A stretch of 64,000 nt of DNA from Levilactobacillus bambusae (lineage in GTDB: Bacteria > Bacillota > Bacilli > Lactobacillales > Lactobacillaceae): positions 224,213 to 288,212 of the forward strand of contig NZ_QCXQ01000006.1 of NCBI RefSeq assembly GCF_003124125.1, given 5' to 3'. Position numbers and translations under genes: made by a program. This document shows, one piece after another, positions 41,233 to 49,935 of the stretch (the stretch's first letter is position 1; each line of letters starts with the position of its first letter). The notes under the pieces were generated by a model that searched no databases, had not been told where the DNA came from, and worked only from the letters and a program-made list of their open reading frames with translations.

Positions 41233-41260
41233 GCGTTAAGTGAATCATAACCCGCAACCT

Positions 41261-41300
41261 AAAAGGACGGCCGATCTTCGAATGAAGGGGCTGTCCTTTT
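41261..41300 (+). terminator. Terminator after yrzB
   Basis: AAAAGGACGGCC pairs with GGGGCTGTCCTTTT around a loop of about 14 bases. Confidence 0.75.
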
Positions 41301-41377
41301 CGTGTCTGACACAGGGAGCATTGGTGATGAATAAGATTCATGATAAAATGGAACAGATAATTTGAGGGGGATTTGTA

Positions 41378-41641
41378 ATGGTAAATGATAAACGACGGTT
41401 TAAAGCCACCATTAACGGAAAGACATACACGATCGTAGGTAACTCAAGCACTGAGCACATGAATGCAGTCACAACGATGATGAACGAACAAATTACCCAG
41501 CTGAAGAAGCTGGCGCCGGAATTGAGTCGGGAAGACGTCGCAACTTTACTGGCGTTTAACGCAATTTCAGATCAACTGAACAAACAAGTCGAATTAGAAA
41601 ATTTAAAGAAGTCGGTTGAGGATCAAACAGAGGATAAATAA
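41378..41641 (+). CDS. zapA: Cell division protein ZapA
   Basis: An 87-residue FtsZ-bundling protein. The N-terminal beta segment RRFKATINGKTYTIVGNSSTEHMNAVTTMMNEQI and the C-terminal coiled coil (about residues 45-85) match ZapA. GAGGGGGA precedes the ATG. It is two bases upstream of cvpA and in the usual order zapA-cvpA-mutS2. Confidence 0.9.
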   Translation: MVNDKRRFKATINGKTYTIVGNSSTEHMNAVTTMMNEQITQLKKLAPELSREDVATLLAFNAISDQLNKQVELENLKKSVEDQTEDK

Positions 41642-41643
41642 CC

Positions 41644-42171
41644 ATGTTGCTTTCAATTATAATCATTGCAATATTATTTTTTGGTTTTCGACGCGGCTAC
41701 CGACGCGGTTTCATTTGGGAGATCATTAACCTGTTGGGTTACATTGGGCTATGGGTGATTGCCCGGCTATTCGCGCCCCAGATTGGCCAGGCAGTTGCCA
41801 AGCTAGTTTCAGGGTGGACCTTTCAATCGAACAGTCAATTTTCCCAGGTGGCCGCCGGAACTTTCTTTGGAACGGGAATTGGGTATTTAATTATTTTTTC
41901 CGTTGGTTGGTTTATTTTGCGTTGGGTTGGTAGGACGCTAAACTTTGCCGCTAAGATCCCGGTTATTCACCAGTTAAACGGTCTGGCCGGAGGAGTTATT
42001 AATTTAGTTATTCGGTACGGGCTAGTATTTATTGGCTTGGAGGTCTTATCCTTAGTCTCAATAACTTGGTGGCAGCAGATGTATCACGCTTCCACCGTTG
42101 CCCAGTGGATTGTGCACCAGACCCCCGTTTTATCATCTGAAGTGGTGAAGTGGTGGCTGTCGACGCACTAA
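41644..42171 (+). CDS. CvpA family membrane protein
   Basis: A 175-residue membrane protein with four predicted helices (about 2-20, 28-50, 75-100, 112-135). The first helix and FFGFRRGYRRGFIWEIINLLGYIGLWVIARLFAPQI are typical of the CvpA/colicin V production family, whose true role in Firmicutes is unknown. It probably shares transcripts with zapA and mutS2. Confidence 0.88.
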   Translation: MLLSIIIIAILFFGFRRGYRRGFIWEIINLLGYIGLWVIARLFAPQIGQAVAKLVSGWTFQSNSQFSQVAAGTFFGTGIGYLIIFSVGWFILRWVGRTLNFAAKIPVIHQLNGLAGGVINLVIRYGLVFIGLEVLSLVSITWWQQMYHASTVAQWIVHQTPVLSSEVVKWWLSTH

Positions 42172-42192
42172 CGAGTGCGAAAGGAGTTAACG

Positions 42193-44556
42193 ATGGACAA
42201 AAAAACACTGTCGATCATGGAATATGATCGAGTTAAACAGAAATTAAACCGGTACCTAGTTTCAGCTTCAGGGAAGCATGAAGTGGCAAAATTAGAACCA
42301 ATTTCTGATGAACTACAGCTTCAGGATTGGATTGATGAAACCAAGGATGGAGCTGATATTTATCGGTTAATGAGTGGGGTTCCAATGCCCAAATTAGACG
42401 ATATCCATCCCCATATGAAACGACTTGAAATTGATGCAACCTTGAACGGGTCGGAATTGGCCCAAATTAGTCGCGTGCTCCAAACCGTTAACAGCGTTCG
42501 ACATTTTTTTGCTGACTTAAAGGACAAAGAAATTGAACTGCGCCGGTTGTATGGCGTGGCTGAAACGTTAACCGCGTTACCCGATATTAATCGGCGACTA
42601 AAAACGGCAATTGAAGGGGACGGTCGGATCACGGATGACGCCTCTAGCGACTTAAAAACCATTCGGAATCGAATTACTCACACTGAGGGCGAGATTCGGT
42701 CAACGATGGAACGGTTTACGAGGGGGAAGGATACGCGCTATCTAAGTGATGCTGTGGTTACGATTCGGGATGACCGGTATGTAATCCCCGTTAAGGCGGA
42801 GTATAAGCAGCGGTTTGGCGGGATTGTCCACGACCAATCTCAGACGGGACAAACGCTCTATATCGAACCGGAAGCGGTCGTCGGTCTGAACAACCGGCTG
42901 CGGTCGGATCAACTGGCAGAACGGGATGAAGAACAGCGAATTTTAGCCGAATTATCCGATCTGATTCGGCCGTATAGTAATGAGATTGCCCAAAATGCCG
43001 TTATTTTAGGGCACCTTGATTTTGTTAATGCGAAGGCAAAGTACGCCCACGCCTTAGGTGCAACTGAACCCGTTATCTCAACGGACAATCAGGTCAGTCT
43101 TCGGCAGGCAAGGCACCCCCTCATTGATCCAGCCAAAGTGGTGGCTAACGACCTTGAACTGGGTGGCGAGTACAAAGCCATTATTGTGACGGGACCCAAT
43201 ACGGGTGGGAAAACCATTACGTTAAAGACGCTGGGACTCCTCCAGTTCATGGGGCAGTCCGGTCTATTTATTCCGGCTAACGAACACAGTCAAATTGGAT
43301 TATTTGATAATATCTTCGCTGAAATTGGGGACGAGCAGTCCATTGAACAGAGTTTAAGTACCTTCTCGGCCCACATGAAAACCGTTATTGATATTTTGAG
43401 TCAGGCTGACAGTCGGAGCCTAATTCTACTTGATGAATTAGGCTCTGGAACTGATCCTAAGGAAGGGGCGGCCCTTGCGATGGCAATTTTAGACCAAATT
43501 GGCACGTTAGGCAGCGAAGTGGTAGCGACCACCCACTACCCAGAATTAAAGGCGTATGCCTATAACCGACCCGAGACGATCAATGCCAGTATGGAATTTG
43601 ACACGGCAACCTTGCAACCAACGTACCGGTTTTTAACGGGAATTCCTGGAAGTTCTAATGCCTTGGATATCGCCCAACGGTTAGGGCTGGATGCGACGGT
43701 CGTTGCTGAAGCTAGGGGATTAACGGATCAGGACAGTCAGGATTTAAATGCCATGATTTCCGACCTTACCGCAGAGAAACGGGCCGCAGAACGGGAGGCT
43801 GAGGAACTTGCCGTGCAATTGGACGAAGCCCAGCAATTGCATGATGATCTAAAAAACCAGTTTGAGCAATACGAAAAGAACCGGGAGAAGTTAGTGAACC
43901 AGGCTAAGGAGCAGGCGAACCAAATTGTTGCCAACACCCGGGAAAAGGCCGATCAAATTATTTCTGATATTCGTAAGAAACAGCTAACGGTTGGTCAAAG
44001 TGTAGTTAAGGAAAACGAGTTAATTGATACTAAGGGCCAAATTAATGCGTTGGAACAGCATCCCGAATTAAAGAAAAATAAGGTCCTTCAACGAGAGAAA
44101 AATAAGCATGACTTTCATAAGGGTGATGAAGTAATCGTCAAATCCTATGGTCAGCAGGGAGTCTTAATGCAGCAACTTGATAAGTCCCACTGGGAAGTCC
44201 AGTTGGGAATTTTGAAGATGAAGGTTGCGGTGGACGACCTAGAACGGATCACTCAGACGAATCAGCAGAAGCAAAAACAACCCCGGACCTCGGTTAAACG
44301 GACGGCATCGAGTGGAATGTCACCAACCCTTGACCTTCGGGGTCACCGGTACGAAGAAGCCATTCAGGAGCTAGACCGATATATTGACTCGGCCCTCTTA
44401 GCGGGGTATCCTCAAGTTACGATTATTCACGGTAAGGGAACGGGCGCACTCCGTAAGGGTGTTACTGATTACCTTAAGCGGAATAAGCGGGTTAAAAGTT
44501 TTGGATTTTCACCAGCAAATGCCGGTGGAGATGGCTCGACCATTGTCAAATTTTAA
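42193..44556 (+). CDS. mutS2: Endonuclease MutS2
   Basis: A 787-residue MutS homologue lacking the mismatch-binding domain. The ATPase domain has Walker A TGPNTGGKTITLKTLGL (near residue 335) and LLDELGSGTDPKEGAALAMAIL; a long coiled coil (about 515-640), a KOW-like segment (HKGDEVIVKSYGQQGVL) and the C-terminal Smr nuclease domain LDLRGHRYEEAIQELDRYID...HGKGTGALRKGV follow. MutS2 suppresses recombination and, in Bacillus, rescues collided ribosomes. The ATG at 42193 follows AAAGGAG; a GTG 18 bases earlier abuts that site. Confidence 0.95.
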   Translation: MDKKTLSIMEYDRVKQKLNRYLVSASGKHEVAKLEPISDELQLQDWIDETKDGADIYRLMSGVPMPKLDDIHPHMKRLEIDATLNGSELAQISRVLQTVNSVRHFFADLKDKEIELRRLYGVAETLTALPDINRRLKTAIEGDGRITDDASSDLKTIRNRITHTEGEIRSTMERFTRGKDTRYLSDAVVTIRDDRYVIPVKAEYKQRFGGIVHDQSQTGQTLYIEPEAVVGLNNRLRSDQLAERDEEQRILAELSDLIRPYSNEIAQNAVILGHLDFVNAKAKYAHALGATEPVISTDNQVSLRQARHPLIDPAKVVANDLELGGEYKAIIVTGPNTGGKTITLKTLGLLQFMGQSGLFIPANEHSQIGLFDNIFAEIGDEQSIEQSLSTFSAHMKTVIDILSQADSRSLILLDELGSGTDPKEGAALAMAILDQIGTLGSEVVATTHYPELKAYAYNRPETINASMEFDTATLQPTYRFLTGIPGSSNALDIAQRLGLDATVVAEARGLTDQDSQDLNAMISDLTAEKRAAEREAEELAVQLDEAQQLHDDLKNQFEQYEKNREKLVNQAKEQANQIVANTREKADQIISDIRKKQLTVGQSVVKENELIDTKGQINALEQHPELKKNKVLQREKNKHDFHKGDEVIVKSYGQQGVLMQQLDKSHWEVQLGILKMKVAVDDLERITQTNQQKQKQPRTSVKRTASSGMSPTLDLRGHRYEEAIQELDRYIDSALLAGYPQVTIIHGKGTGALRKGVTDYLKRNKRVKSFGFSPANAGGDGSTIVKF

Positions 44557-44582
44557 GCTAAATTAGATTGCGAACAACTTAG

Positions 44583-44610
44583 TTGAAAAATTTGACAGAT
44601 ATGATACACT
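44583..44610 (+). promoter_or_regulatory. trxA promoter
   Basis: TTGAAA (44583-44588), a 16-base spacer and TACACT (44605-44610) with an extended TG at 44602-44603. A TTGACA at 44592 with a poor -10 is an alternative. Confidence 0.6.
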
Positions 44611-44660
44611 AATTTTTAGTAAGAGTAACGGTATGGTTAATATCAAAGGAGGAGTTGCAT

Positions 44661-44978
44661 ATGGTTCACGAAACAACGGACAGCACATTTGAAGCTGATA
44701 CGAGTAAGGGTGTTACCTTAACTGATTTTTGGGCGACTTGGTGTGGCCCATGTCGGATGCAGTCACCGGTCGTTGAACAACTGTCTGACGAAATGGGTGA
44801 CAAAGTTACCTTTAATAAGATGGACGTGGATGCAAATCCTAAGACGGCCCAACAGTTTGGTATTATGAGCATTCCAACCCTCCTAGTTAAGAAGGACGGG
44901 CAAGTTGTTGATTCCATCGTGGGTTACCACAGTAAGGAACAACTTGAAAAGATTTTAGGTCAGTTTGTAACGGCCTAA
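44661..44978 (+). CDS. trxA: Thioredoxin
   Basis: A 105-residue thioredoxin with the redox site FWATWCGPCRMQSPV (near residues 26-40), the buried Lys-Asp region NKMDVDANPKTAQQFGIMSIPTLLV containing the cis-proline, and the C-terminal VGYHSKEQLEKIL. It supplies reducing power to ribonucleotide reductase and peroxidases such as Tpx (3.9 kb). AAAGGAGG lies eight bases before the ATG at 44661. Convergent with yslB across a shared terminator. Confidence 0.97.
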   Translation: MVHETTDSTFEADTSKGVTLTDFWATWCGPCRMQSPVVEQLSDEMGDKVTFNKMDVDANPKTAQQFGIMSIPTLLVKKDGQVVDSIVGYHSKEQLEKILGQFVTA

Positions 44979-44996
44979 TGAACACACTTGTGAGTT

Positions 44997-45037
44997 AAAA
45001 ATCGCCCCGGCTGCCAAAAACAGTCGGGGCGATTTTT
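44997..45037. terminator. Bidirectional terminator between trxA and yslB
   Basis: AAAAATCGCCCCGGCTG and CAGTCGGGGCGATTTTTA form a long stem with A and T tracts on both sides. Confidence 0.9.
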
Positions 45038-45040
45038 AAT

Positions 45041-45595
45041 TTAATTTTCTGAGTCGGATGAAGAGGTGACTTCCGTCACGTCACCATCGGCATCTTCGGT
45101 GAAAATAGTGGCCTTTTTAACCGGCATAAACGTTGGGGTATCGTAGTTTTCGTCAACATCGTGAGGATCAGATACCAGTTCAATATCGACAGCCTTAGAC
45201 CGGTGTTTTTGTTCCAAGCTTAACTGGGCCTCCGTGAGATCCCCCGTTTGTTGCTGAATCGATTCAGCCAAGAAGCCGGCTTCTAGCATAAAATCGGGTT
45301 GTTCAACGTGACTAATCCGGGTTTCAATGGAGGGACCACTGAGTCGCCAAACCTGCCGGTGGTTACCTGATTTAACCAGTTCAAGTTCCCCAAATCCGGC
45401 CTGTTCGAAAAAGACGGTTAAATCGGTCGGACTACCAATTGGAAACTGACGGGCAAGCTGTTTGCCAGCCCAATAGGTAATACTGTCCGAATCATCGCCC
45501 AAAATGTTAGTGAGAAGAACGTCACGAATTAATATTTTTGGAAAATCCATTGCTGTGTCGGCTTGCCCAACGACTGTTTCGTAAATGTTTTGCAC
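45041..45595 (-). CDS. YslB family protein (DUF2507)
   Basis: A 184-residue protein with a DUF2507 domain of unknown function (about residues 15-135: FPKILIRDVLLTNILGDDSDSITYWAGKQLARQFPI, then FFEQAGFGELELVKSGNHRQVWRLSGP). The C-terminal 45 residues are an acidic, Ser-rich tail not typical of the domain. The family is commonly found beside trxA and murI, as here. AAAAAGGAG lies before the ATG on the - strand. A TATAAT is seen at 45637-45632. Confidence 0.85.
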   Translation of the reverse strand: MQNIYETVVGQADTAMDFPKILIRDVLLTNILGDDSDSITYWAGKQLARQFPIGSPTDLTVFFEQAGFGELELVKSGNHRQVWRLSGPSIETRISHVEQPDFMLEAGFLAESIQQQTGDLTEAQLSLEQKHRSKAVDIELVSDPHDVDENYDTPTFMPVKKATIFTEDADGDVTEVTSSSDSEN

Positions 45596-45695
45596 GTTAC
45601 CGGACTCCTTTTTGGAAGTTAATTCAATTTCATTATACCGTAAATTGGTAAGGGACGTTGATATTCAGTTTAGGAATCTGTCAAAGTGGCAAAGC

Positions 45696-45724
45696 TTGAA
45701 AGATTTTCCTAAGTAGAACATAAT
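45696..45724 (+). promoter_or_regulatory. murI promoter
   Basis: TTGAAA (45696-45701), a 17-base spacer and CATAAT (45719-45724). Confidence 0.55.
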
Positions 45725-45760
45725 AAAGTTTCAGATGAAAAGACGAAAGAAGGCTGGATC

Positions 45761-46576
45761 ATGAATGTGAATCCAATTGGTTACATGGATTCTGGGGTTG
45801 GCGGACTAACCGTTGTAAAGGAAGCCTTACGCCAGTTGCCAAATGAATCGGTAGTTTTTTTGGGCGACCAGGGTCGATTGCCGTACGGACCCCGAGATGC
45901 CAATGAAGTGCGCCGGTTTTCCGAGCAGATTGCCCGCTTCGAACTCCAATTTGATATCAAGATGTTTGTGATTGCTTGTAATACGGCAACGGCTGCAGCA
46001 CTTCCAGATTTACAGGCGAAAATGGACATTCCCGTCGTGGGTGTCATTGCTCCGGGGAGCCGAGCTGCCGTTTCAGCCACCAAAAACCATCAGATCGCTG
46101 TTTTAGCAACGGATGGCACAACGAAGAGCGGAGCCTACCCTGAGATGATTGCCCAAATGGATGCGAAGGCAGGGGTCGTTGGACTCGGATGCCCGGATTT
46201 TGTTCCGTTAGTCGAGAGCGGCAAGTACCTCAAGCCAGTTGCTCAAACGATTGTCGATGCAGGGTTAGATCCATTAGCGACGAGTCAGGTCGATACGGTT
46301 GTTTTAGGCTGTACTCACTATCCCTTATTAGCCCCGCAGATTCAGCGCTTTTTCGGCAAGGGCGTGACGTTGATTGACGCTGGTAAAGAAACGGTTAAAA
46401 CCATTACGGCGTTACTGGATTACTATCAGTTAGCCAGTCCCCGAAAGGGTCGGCCGAACCGGTATTTTACAACGGGAAGCGTCGTCGATTTTAATCAGTT
46501 AGCTGCTGAATGGATGCCAGAAGAGCATGTTTCTGCGCAGGCGGTTGCCGTATCGGAATTAGAAGCCCAAATTTAA
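45761..46576 (+). CDS. murI: Glutamate racemase
   Basis: A 271-residue cofactor-independent racemase supplying D-glutamate for peptidoglycan. The two catalytic cysteines are in FVIACNTATAAAL (near residue 74) and VVLGCTHYPLL (near 185); GYMDSGVGGLTVVKEALRQLP is the family N-terminus. GAAAGAAGG precedes the ATG. First gene of murI-rdgB-ysnB. Confidence 0.96.
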   Translation: MNVNPIGYMDSGVGGLTVVKEALRQLPNESVVFLGDQGRLPYGPRDANEVRRFSEQIARFELQFDIKMFVIACNTATAAALPDLQAKMDIPVVGVIAPGSRAAVSATKNHQIAVLATDGTTKSGAYPEMIAQMDAKAGVVGLGCPDFVPLVESGKYLKPVAQTIVDAGLDPLATSQVDTVVLGCTHYPLLAPQIQRFFGKGVTLIDAGKETVKTITALLDYYQLASPRKGRPNRYFTTGSVVDFNQLAAEWMPEEHVSAQAVAVSELEAQI

Positions 46577-46594
46577 AATGAGCGAGGGTCAGGA

Positions 46595-47197
46595 ATGACA
46601 AATGAATTAGTAATTGCAACAAAAAACGAGGGGAAGGCCCGCGAGTTCCGCGAACTATTGGCTCCAAAGGGGATTACCATAAAGACGTTGGCTGATTTTC
46701 CGGAAATTCCGCAGGTAGCAGAAACCGGTCAAACCTTCGAAGAGAACGCAACGTTAAAGGCGACGGCGGTTGCCCAGCTAACTAGCCTTCCCGTATTAGC
46801 GGATGATTCTGGGCTGGTGGTGGATGCACTTGATGGGCAACCCGGAATTTATTCAGCCCGGTATGCGGGGAACCACGATGATCGACGGAATATGGCTAAG
46901 TTGCTGCGGAAACTTGATGGTGTACCAAAAGATCAGCGGACCGCACACTTTCAAACGACGCTGGTTCTCGTTAAACCAACGGGTAAAAAAATGGTTACTA
47001 ATGGTTACGTTAAGGGGCTGATTTTAACTGAGCCAAGGGGTGAAAATGGATTTGGGTACGATCCCGTCTTTTTCGTTCCGGCCTACCATCAGACCTTAGC
47101 CGAGATGACTGAAAAACAAAAGAATGCCATTAGTCACCGGGGTCATGCGGCACAACAAATGCTCGAAAATTTTGATGAATGGTGGGATCAAGCATGA
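46595..47197 (+). CDS. rdgB: XTP/dITP diphosphatase
   Basis: A 200-residue Ham1-family pyrophosphatase that removes non-canonical purine nucleoside triphosphates before they enter DNA or RNA. ATKNEGKAREFRELL, TGQTFEENATLKA, LADDSGLVVDALDGQPGIYSARYAG and GFGYDPVFFVP are all present. GAGGGTCAGG lies before the ATG. Its stop overlaps the next start by four bases (ATGA). Confidence 0.95.
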   Translation: MTNELVIATKNEGKAREFRELLAPKGITIKTLADFPEIPQVAETGQTFEENATLKATAVAQLTSLPVLADDSGLVVDALDGQPGIYSARYAGNHDDRRNMAKLLRKLDGVPKDQRTAHFQTTLVLVKPTGKKMVTNGYVKGLILTEPRGENGFGYDPVFFVPAYHQTLAEMTEKQKNAISHRGHAAQQMLENFDEWWDQA

Positions 47198-47706
47198 AGC
47201 TTTTAGTGGTAAGTGATAATCATGGGGATCGTGACATCTTAGAAAAGGTGTTTGCAACGGCGGATAGCGAAACAACTATTTTTCACTGTGGCGATTCGGA
47301 ACTGGCGGCCGATGATGAAATTTGGTCAGACGTTTCGGTTGTCAAAGGCAACATGGATTGGGACGAGTACCCAGAAATGCTAACGAATCAGGTGGGAGAT
47401 CAATTTGTTTTTTTAACGCACGGACACCTCTTTGACGTCAACGACTCGTTAAATAAGCTCTCGCTTAAAGCCGAAGAGCTGGGTGCGAACATGGTGCTTT
47501 TTGGCCACACACATCAGCTCGGAGCAGAGGTTCGAGATCATACGTTATTCCTTAACCCTGGATCCATTTCGCAACCGCGGGGTAAATATGCGGATCTTGG
47601 CGGCACGTACGCTGTGATTGAGGAAACGCCAGCGACGTTTGATGTCACCTACTTTAATCGTGATGCCCAGGTTATTGACGATCTTTCCATGAGTTTAGCA
47701 AAGTAA
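47194..47706 (+). CDS. YfcE/MJ0936-type metallophosphoesterase
   Basis: A 170-residue calcineurin-like phosphodiesterase. Metal-binding motifs are in order: VVSDNHGDRD, FHCGDSEL, VKGNMDWDEY, FLTHGHLFDV and LFGHTHQLG. Similar to Bacillus YsnB, which also follows the Ham1-like gene; the substrate is unknown. The ATG at 47194 overlaps the rdgB stop, so translation is coupled. Confidence 0.92.
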   Translation: MKLLVVSDNHGDRDILEKVFATADSETTIFHCGDSELAADDEIWSDVSVVKGNMDWDEYPEMLTNQVGDQFVFLTHGHLFDVNDSLNKLSLKAEELGANMVLFGHTHQLGAEVRDHTLFLNPGSISQPRGKYADLGGTYAVIEETPATFDVTYFNRDAQVIDDLSMSLAK

Positions 47707-47708
47707 TG

Positions 47709-47756
47709 AAAAAAGTCGGTCCCGTCAGAGCGAATACTCTGCAGGACCGACTTTTT
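47709..47756. terminator. Bidirectional terminator between the phosphoesterase and MscS genes
   Basis: AAAAAAGTCGGTCC pairs with GGACCGACTTTTT, with a further inner stem; it serves both convergent genes. Confidence 0.9.
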
Positions 47757-47763
47757 ATGGGAT

Positions 47764-48696
47764 TTATGATGGTGTGGATGGTGCTTCATAATTATTAACG
47801 TTAACGGCTTGGGTTACAGTTGGTAGGCTGATTCCGGCCTTTTGAATTGCCGAAAGGTAGGCCGCTAAAAAGTCAGCCTGAATGGGGATGGCCTTACCCG
47901 GAACCGTTTCAATGACGACCTGATAGACGAGGATTCCCTCTTGGTTTTGGAGAGTTCCCGTAATGGAGGGCTCACCAATGATATCGGGGTAATTGGGCAC
48001 CTTATCGTTATTTACCTGAGTGATAATGGTGTTTAACTTTTCGATGGGCGTATTTGAGTAAATAAAAATCTGCATAATGGCCCGCATGGGATTACGCGAC
48101 ATATTTGAAACGATCGTAATATCTCGGTTGGGGATAAAGTTGACCGTTCCATTCAGGGCGGTGACCTCAGTAATTCGCAGCCCAACGCTAGTAACCCTTC
48201 CGGTAATCGTTCCAATAGTAACGATGTCGCCCACGTCAAACTGCTGTTCCACTAGGATTGAGACCCCCGTGACTAGATCGCTGACAAAGCCCTGAGCCCC
48301 CAAGCCAATCGCTAAACTGAAAATTCCGGCACTGGCAACCAACGTGCCCACCGGAACTCCTAAGGTAGAGAGCAGGGCGTAGATCCAGAAAAATAGAATG
48401 GTGTAGCGAAACAGGTTAGTAACTAAAGAATAGATGGTTTTAGCTCGATTAGAAACGTGTTCCAGATTTTTATCGGTTTTATCAACTTTAAAGTAGCGGC
48501 GAAAAGCGTGGCCAATGATGCGGAGACCAATCCGACTAATCAGCCATAAAATGAGGGTTAAAAAAATTATCTGACCTAGCCGACTCCAAAGGTGGTTGAG
48601 AAGAATTTTCCAATCAAAGTGTTGGAAGTAGGATTCAATCCCCTTGGTGTCAATTTTTGGGGTGGATGAGATTGATTGAGCAAGTAATCTGGCCAT
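47764..48696 (-). CDS. Small-conductance mechanosensitive channel, MscS family
   Basis: A 310-residue membrane protein that releases solutes on hypo-osmotic shock. Helices at about 35-60, 85-110 and 120-145; the last is the Gly/Ala-rich pore helix VGTLVASAGIFSLAIGLGAQGFVSDLVTGVSIL. The cytoplasmic beta domain follows (QFDVGDIVTIGTITGRVTSVGLRITEV; NGTVNFIPNRDI). AAAAGGAG precedes the ATG on the - strand. A small-residue pattern and length suit the YkuT-like subgroup. Confidence 0.93.
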   Translation of the reverse strand: MARLLAQSISSTPKIDTKGIESYFQHFDWKILLNHLWSRLGQIIFLTLILWLISRIGLRIIGHAFRRYFKVDKTDKNLEHVSNRAKTIYSLVTNLFRYTILFFWIYALLSTLGVPVGTLVASAGIFSLAIGLGAQGFVSDLVTGVSILVEQQFDVGDIVTIGTITGRVTSVGLRITEVTALNGTVNFIPNRDITIVSNMSRNPMRAIMQIFIYSNTPIEKLNTIITQVNNDKVPNYPDIIGEPSITGTLQNQEGILVYQVVIETVPGKAIPIQADFLAAYLSAIQKAGISLPTVTQAVNVNNYEAPSTPS

Positions 48697-48809
48697 TGTT
48701 TGATCTCCTTTTTGGTTAACTTCTACTTAGTGTAGCAGAAAAAAGAGGTTTCGGGGGGATTGTTTAACTGAAAGCCCTTCACCTTTTCGTTGCGAAGGTA
48801 GCGGCGTCA

Positions 48810-48818
48810 TGCTATGCT
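48810..48818 (+). promoter_or_regulatory. Extended -10 promoter element for the DUF948 gene
   Basis: TGCTATGCT, 38 bases before the start. Confidence 0.5.
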
Positions 48819-48855
48819 AAGGGGTGTATGAACAATGGGTAAAGGAGGGATTTTC

Positions 48856-49284
48856 ATGACAGGTGGACAGGTTGCAGGACTCATCGCAGCGATTGCGTTT
48901 TTAATTCTTGTACTATTCATCGGGATGTTTTTGACGAAACTGAACAAGACGCTGGGACAACTGAATGCATCCATGAAAACAATGACGGATGATATTGACG
49001 TCATTAGCAAGCAGGCTGAGAACATCTTGGCCAGTAGCAATGTTTTATTGGATGACGTTAACGAAAAGTTTGCGACAATTGATCCTGTGTTTCAGGCTGC
49101 GGCTGATCTTGGAACCAGTGTTTCAGATCTAAACGATGCAACACGAAATTTAACGGCTAAGGTATCATCTAACACCAAGACGGCTGAAAAGGCATCGGTG
49201 GCCAGTCGGTTTGGCCGGACTGCCTTTAATATGTACAGTCGGCACAGGGCCAAAAAGGCAGACTCAATGACGACACCACAATAA
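48856..49284 (+). CDS. DUF948 membrane-anchored protein
   Basis: A 142-residue protein with one N-terminal transmembrane helix (VAGLIAAIAFLILVLFIGMFLT) and a long heptad-rich region (LNKTLGQLNASMKTMTDDIDVISKQAENILASSNVLLDDVNEKF), as in the DUF948 family of envelope or general-stress proteins. The ATG at 48856 follows AAAGGAGGG; seven further residues in frame upstream span that site. It is paired with the YtxH-like gene, as in Bacillus ytxG-ytxH. Confidence 0.88.
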   Translation: MTGGQVAGLIAAIAFLILVLFIGMFLTKLNKTLGQLNASMKTMTDDIDVISKQAENILASSNVLLDDVNEKFATIDPVFQAAADLGTSVSDLNDATRNLTAKVSSNTKTAEKASVASRFGRTAFNMYSRHRAKKADSMTTPQ

Positions 49285-49311
49285 GAGGGAATTTAGAAGG
49301 GAAGGTTTTAA

Positions 49312-49836
49312 ATGGCTAAAAAAGGATTTCTACTTGGTTTAGTATTAGGTGGGGCAGCGGCATATGCTGCATACCGCTCAATGGATGCGTCACGGCGTCA
49401 AGAAATTAACGATAAGGCGCGGGATCACTATAATGATTTAAAGGATCGGGCAGTTGACTATGCCTTTTATGCATCAGATGCCTTAGATGATTTTAAGGAC
49501 GTTGTTGCTAACCGAACCGCTGATTTTAAGGCTAACGCCGCGGATTGGCGTGCTAACATGGAGAATGACGCCGACAAGGCAGCTCATACGGTTGCTGAAA
49601 AGGGAAGCGAAACCAGCACCCAGTTTGAAACGGCTGCGGACCACCTTCGAAATGAACTGGCCAACAAGTCAAACGAAGTGAAGGATGATTTGAGCGACGA
49701 GGATGATATTGAGTTATCCAGTGACGAAGCCTTAAAGACAAGTGACAAAGCTAAGGTTGCTAGTTCCGCTAAGTCAGAGGCCACTCCTAAGGCAGACTCA
49801 GCTACTAGTGCGGCAACGTCAGCCTCTTCCAAATAA
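49312..49836 (+). CDS. YtxH domain-containing protein
   Basis: A 174-residue protein starting with a glycine-rich hydrophobic segment (GFLLGLVLGGAAAYAAY) and continuing as a charged helical domain of the YtxH type; the last 45 residues are a Ser/Ala/Lys/Asp low-complexity tail. Function unknown; related genes are stress-induced in Bacillus. GAAGGGAAGG precedes the ATG. Co-transcribed with the DUF948 gene and followed by a terminator. Confidence 0.85.
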   Translation: MAKKGFLLGLVLGGAAAYAAYRSMDASRRQEINDKARDHYNDLKDRAVDYAFYASDALDDFKDVVANRTADFKANAADWRANMENDADKAAHTVAEKGSETSTQFETAADHLRNELANKSNEVKDDLSDEDDIELSSDEALKTSDKAKVASSAKSEATPKADSATSAATSASSK

Positions 49837-49880
49837 CGTAAAATCGGGTTTCGAGTTTAACCATCGGACGGTGAGCCCAC

Positions 49881-49919
49881 AAAAAAGCAGCATGGCCAAT
49901 TTGGTCATGCTGCTTTTTT
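49881..49919. terminator. Bidirectional terminator between the YtxH gene and pepQ
   Basis: AAAAAAGCAGCATG and CATGCTGCTTTTTT are perfect arms around an 11-base loop. Confidence 0.92.
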
Positions 49920-49935
49920 GATCATTGACCGACAT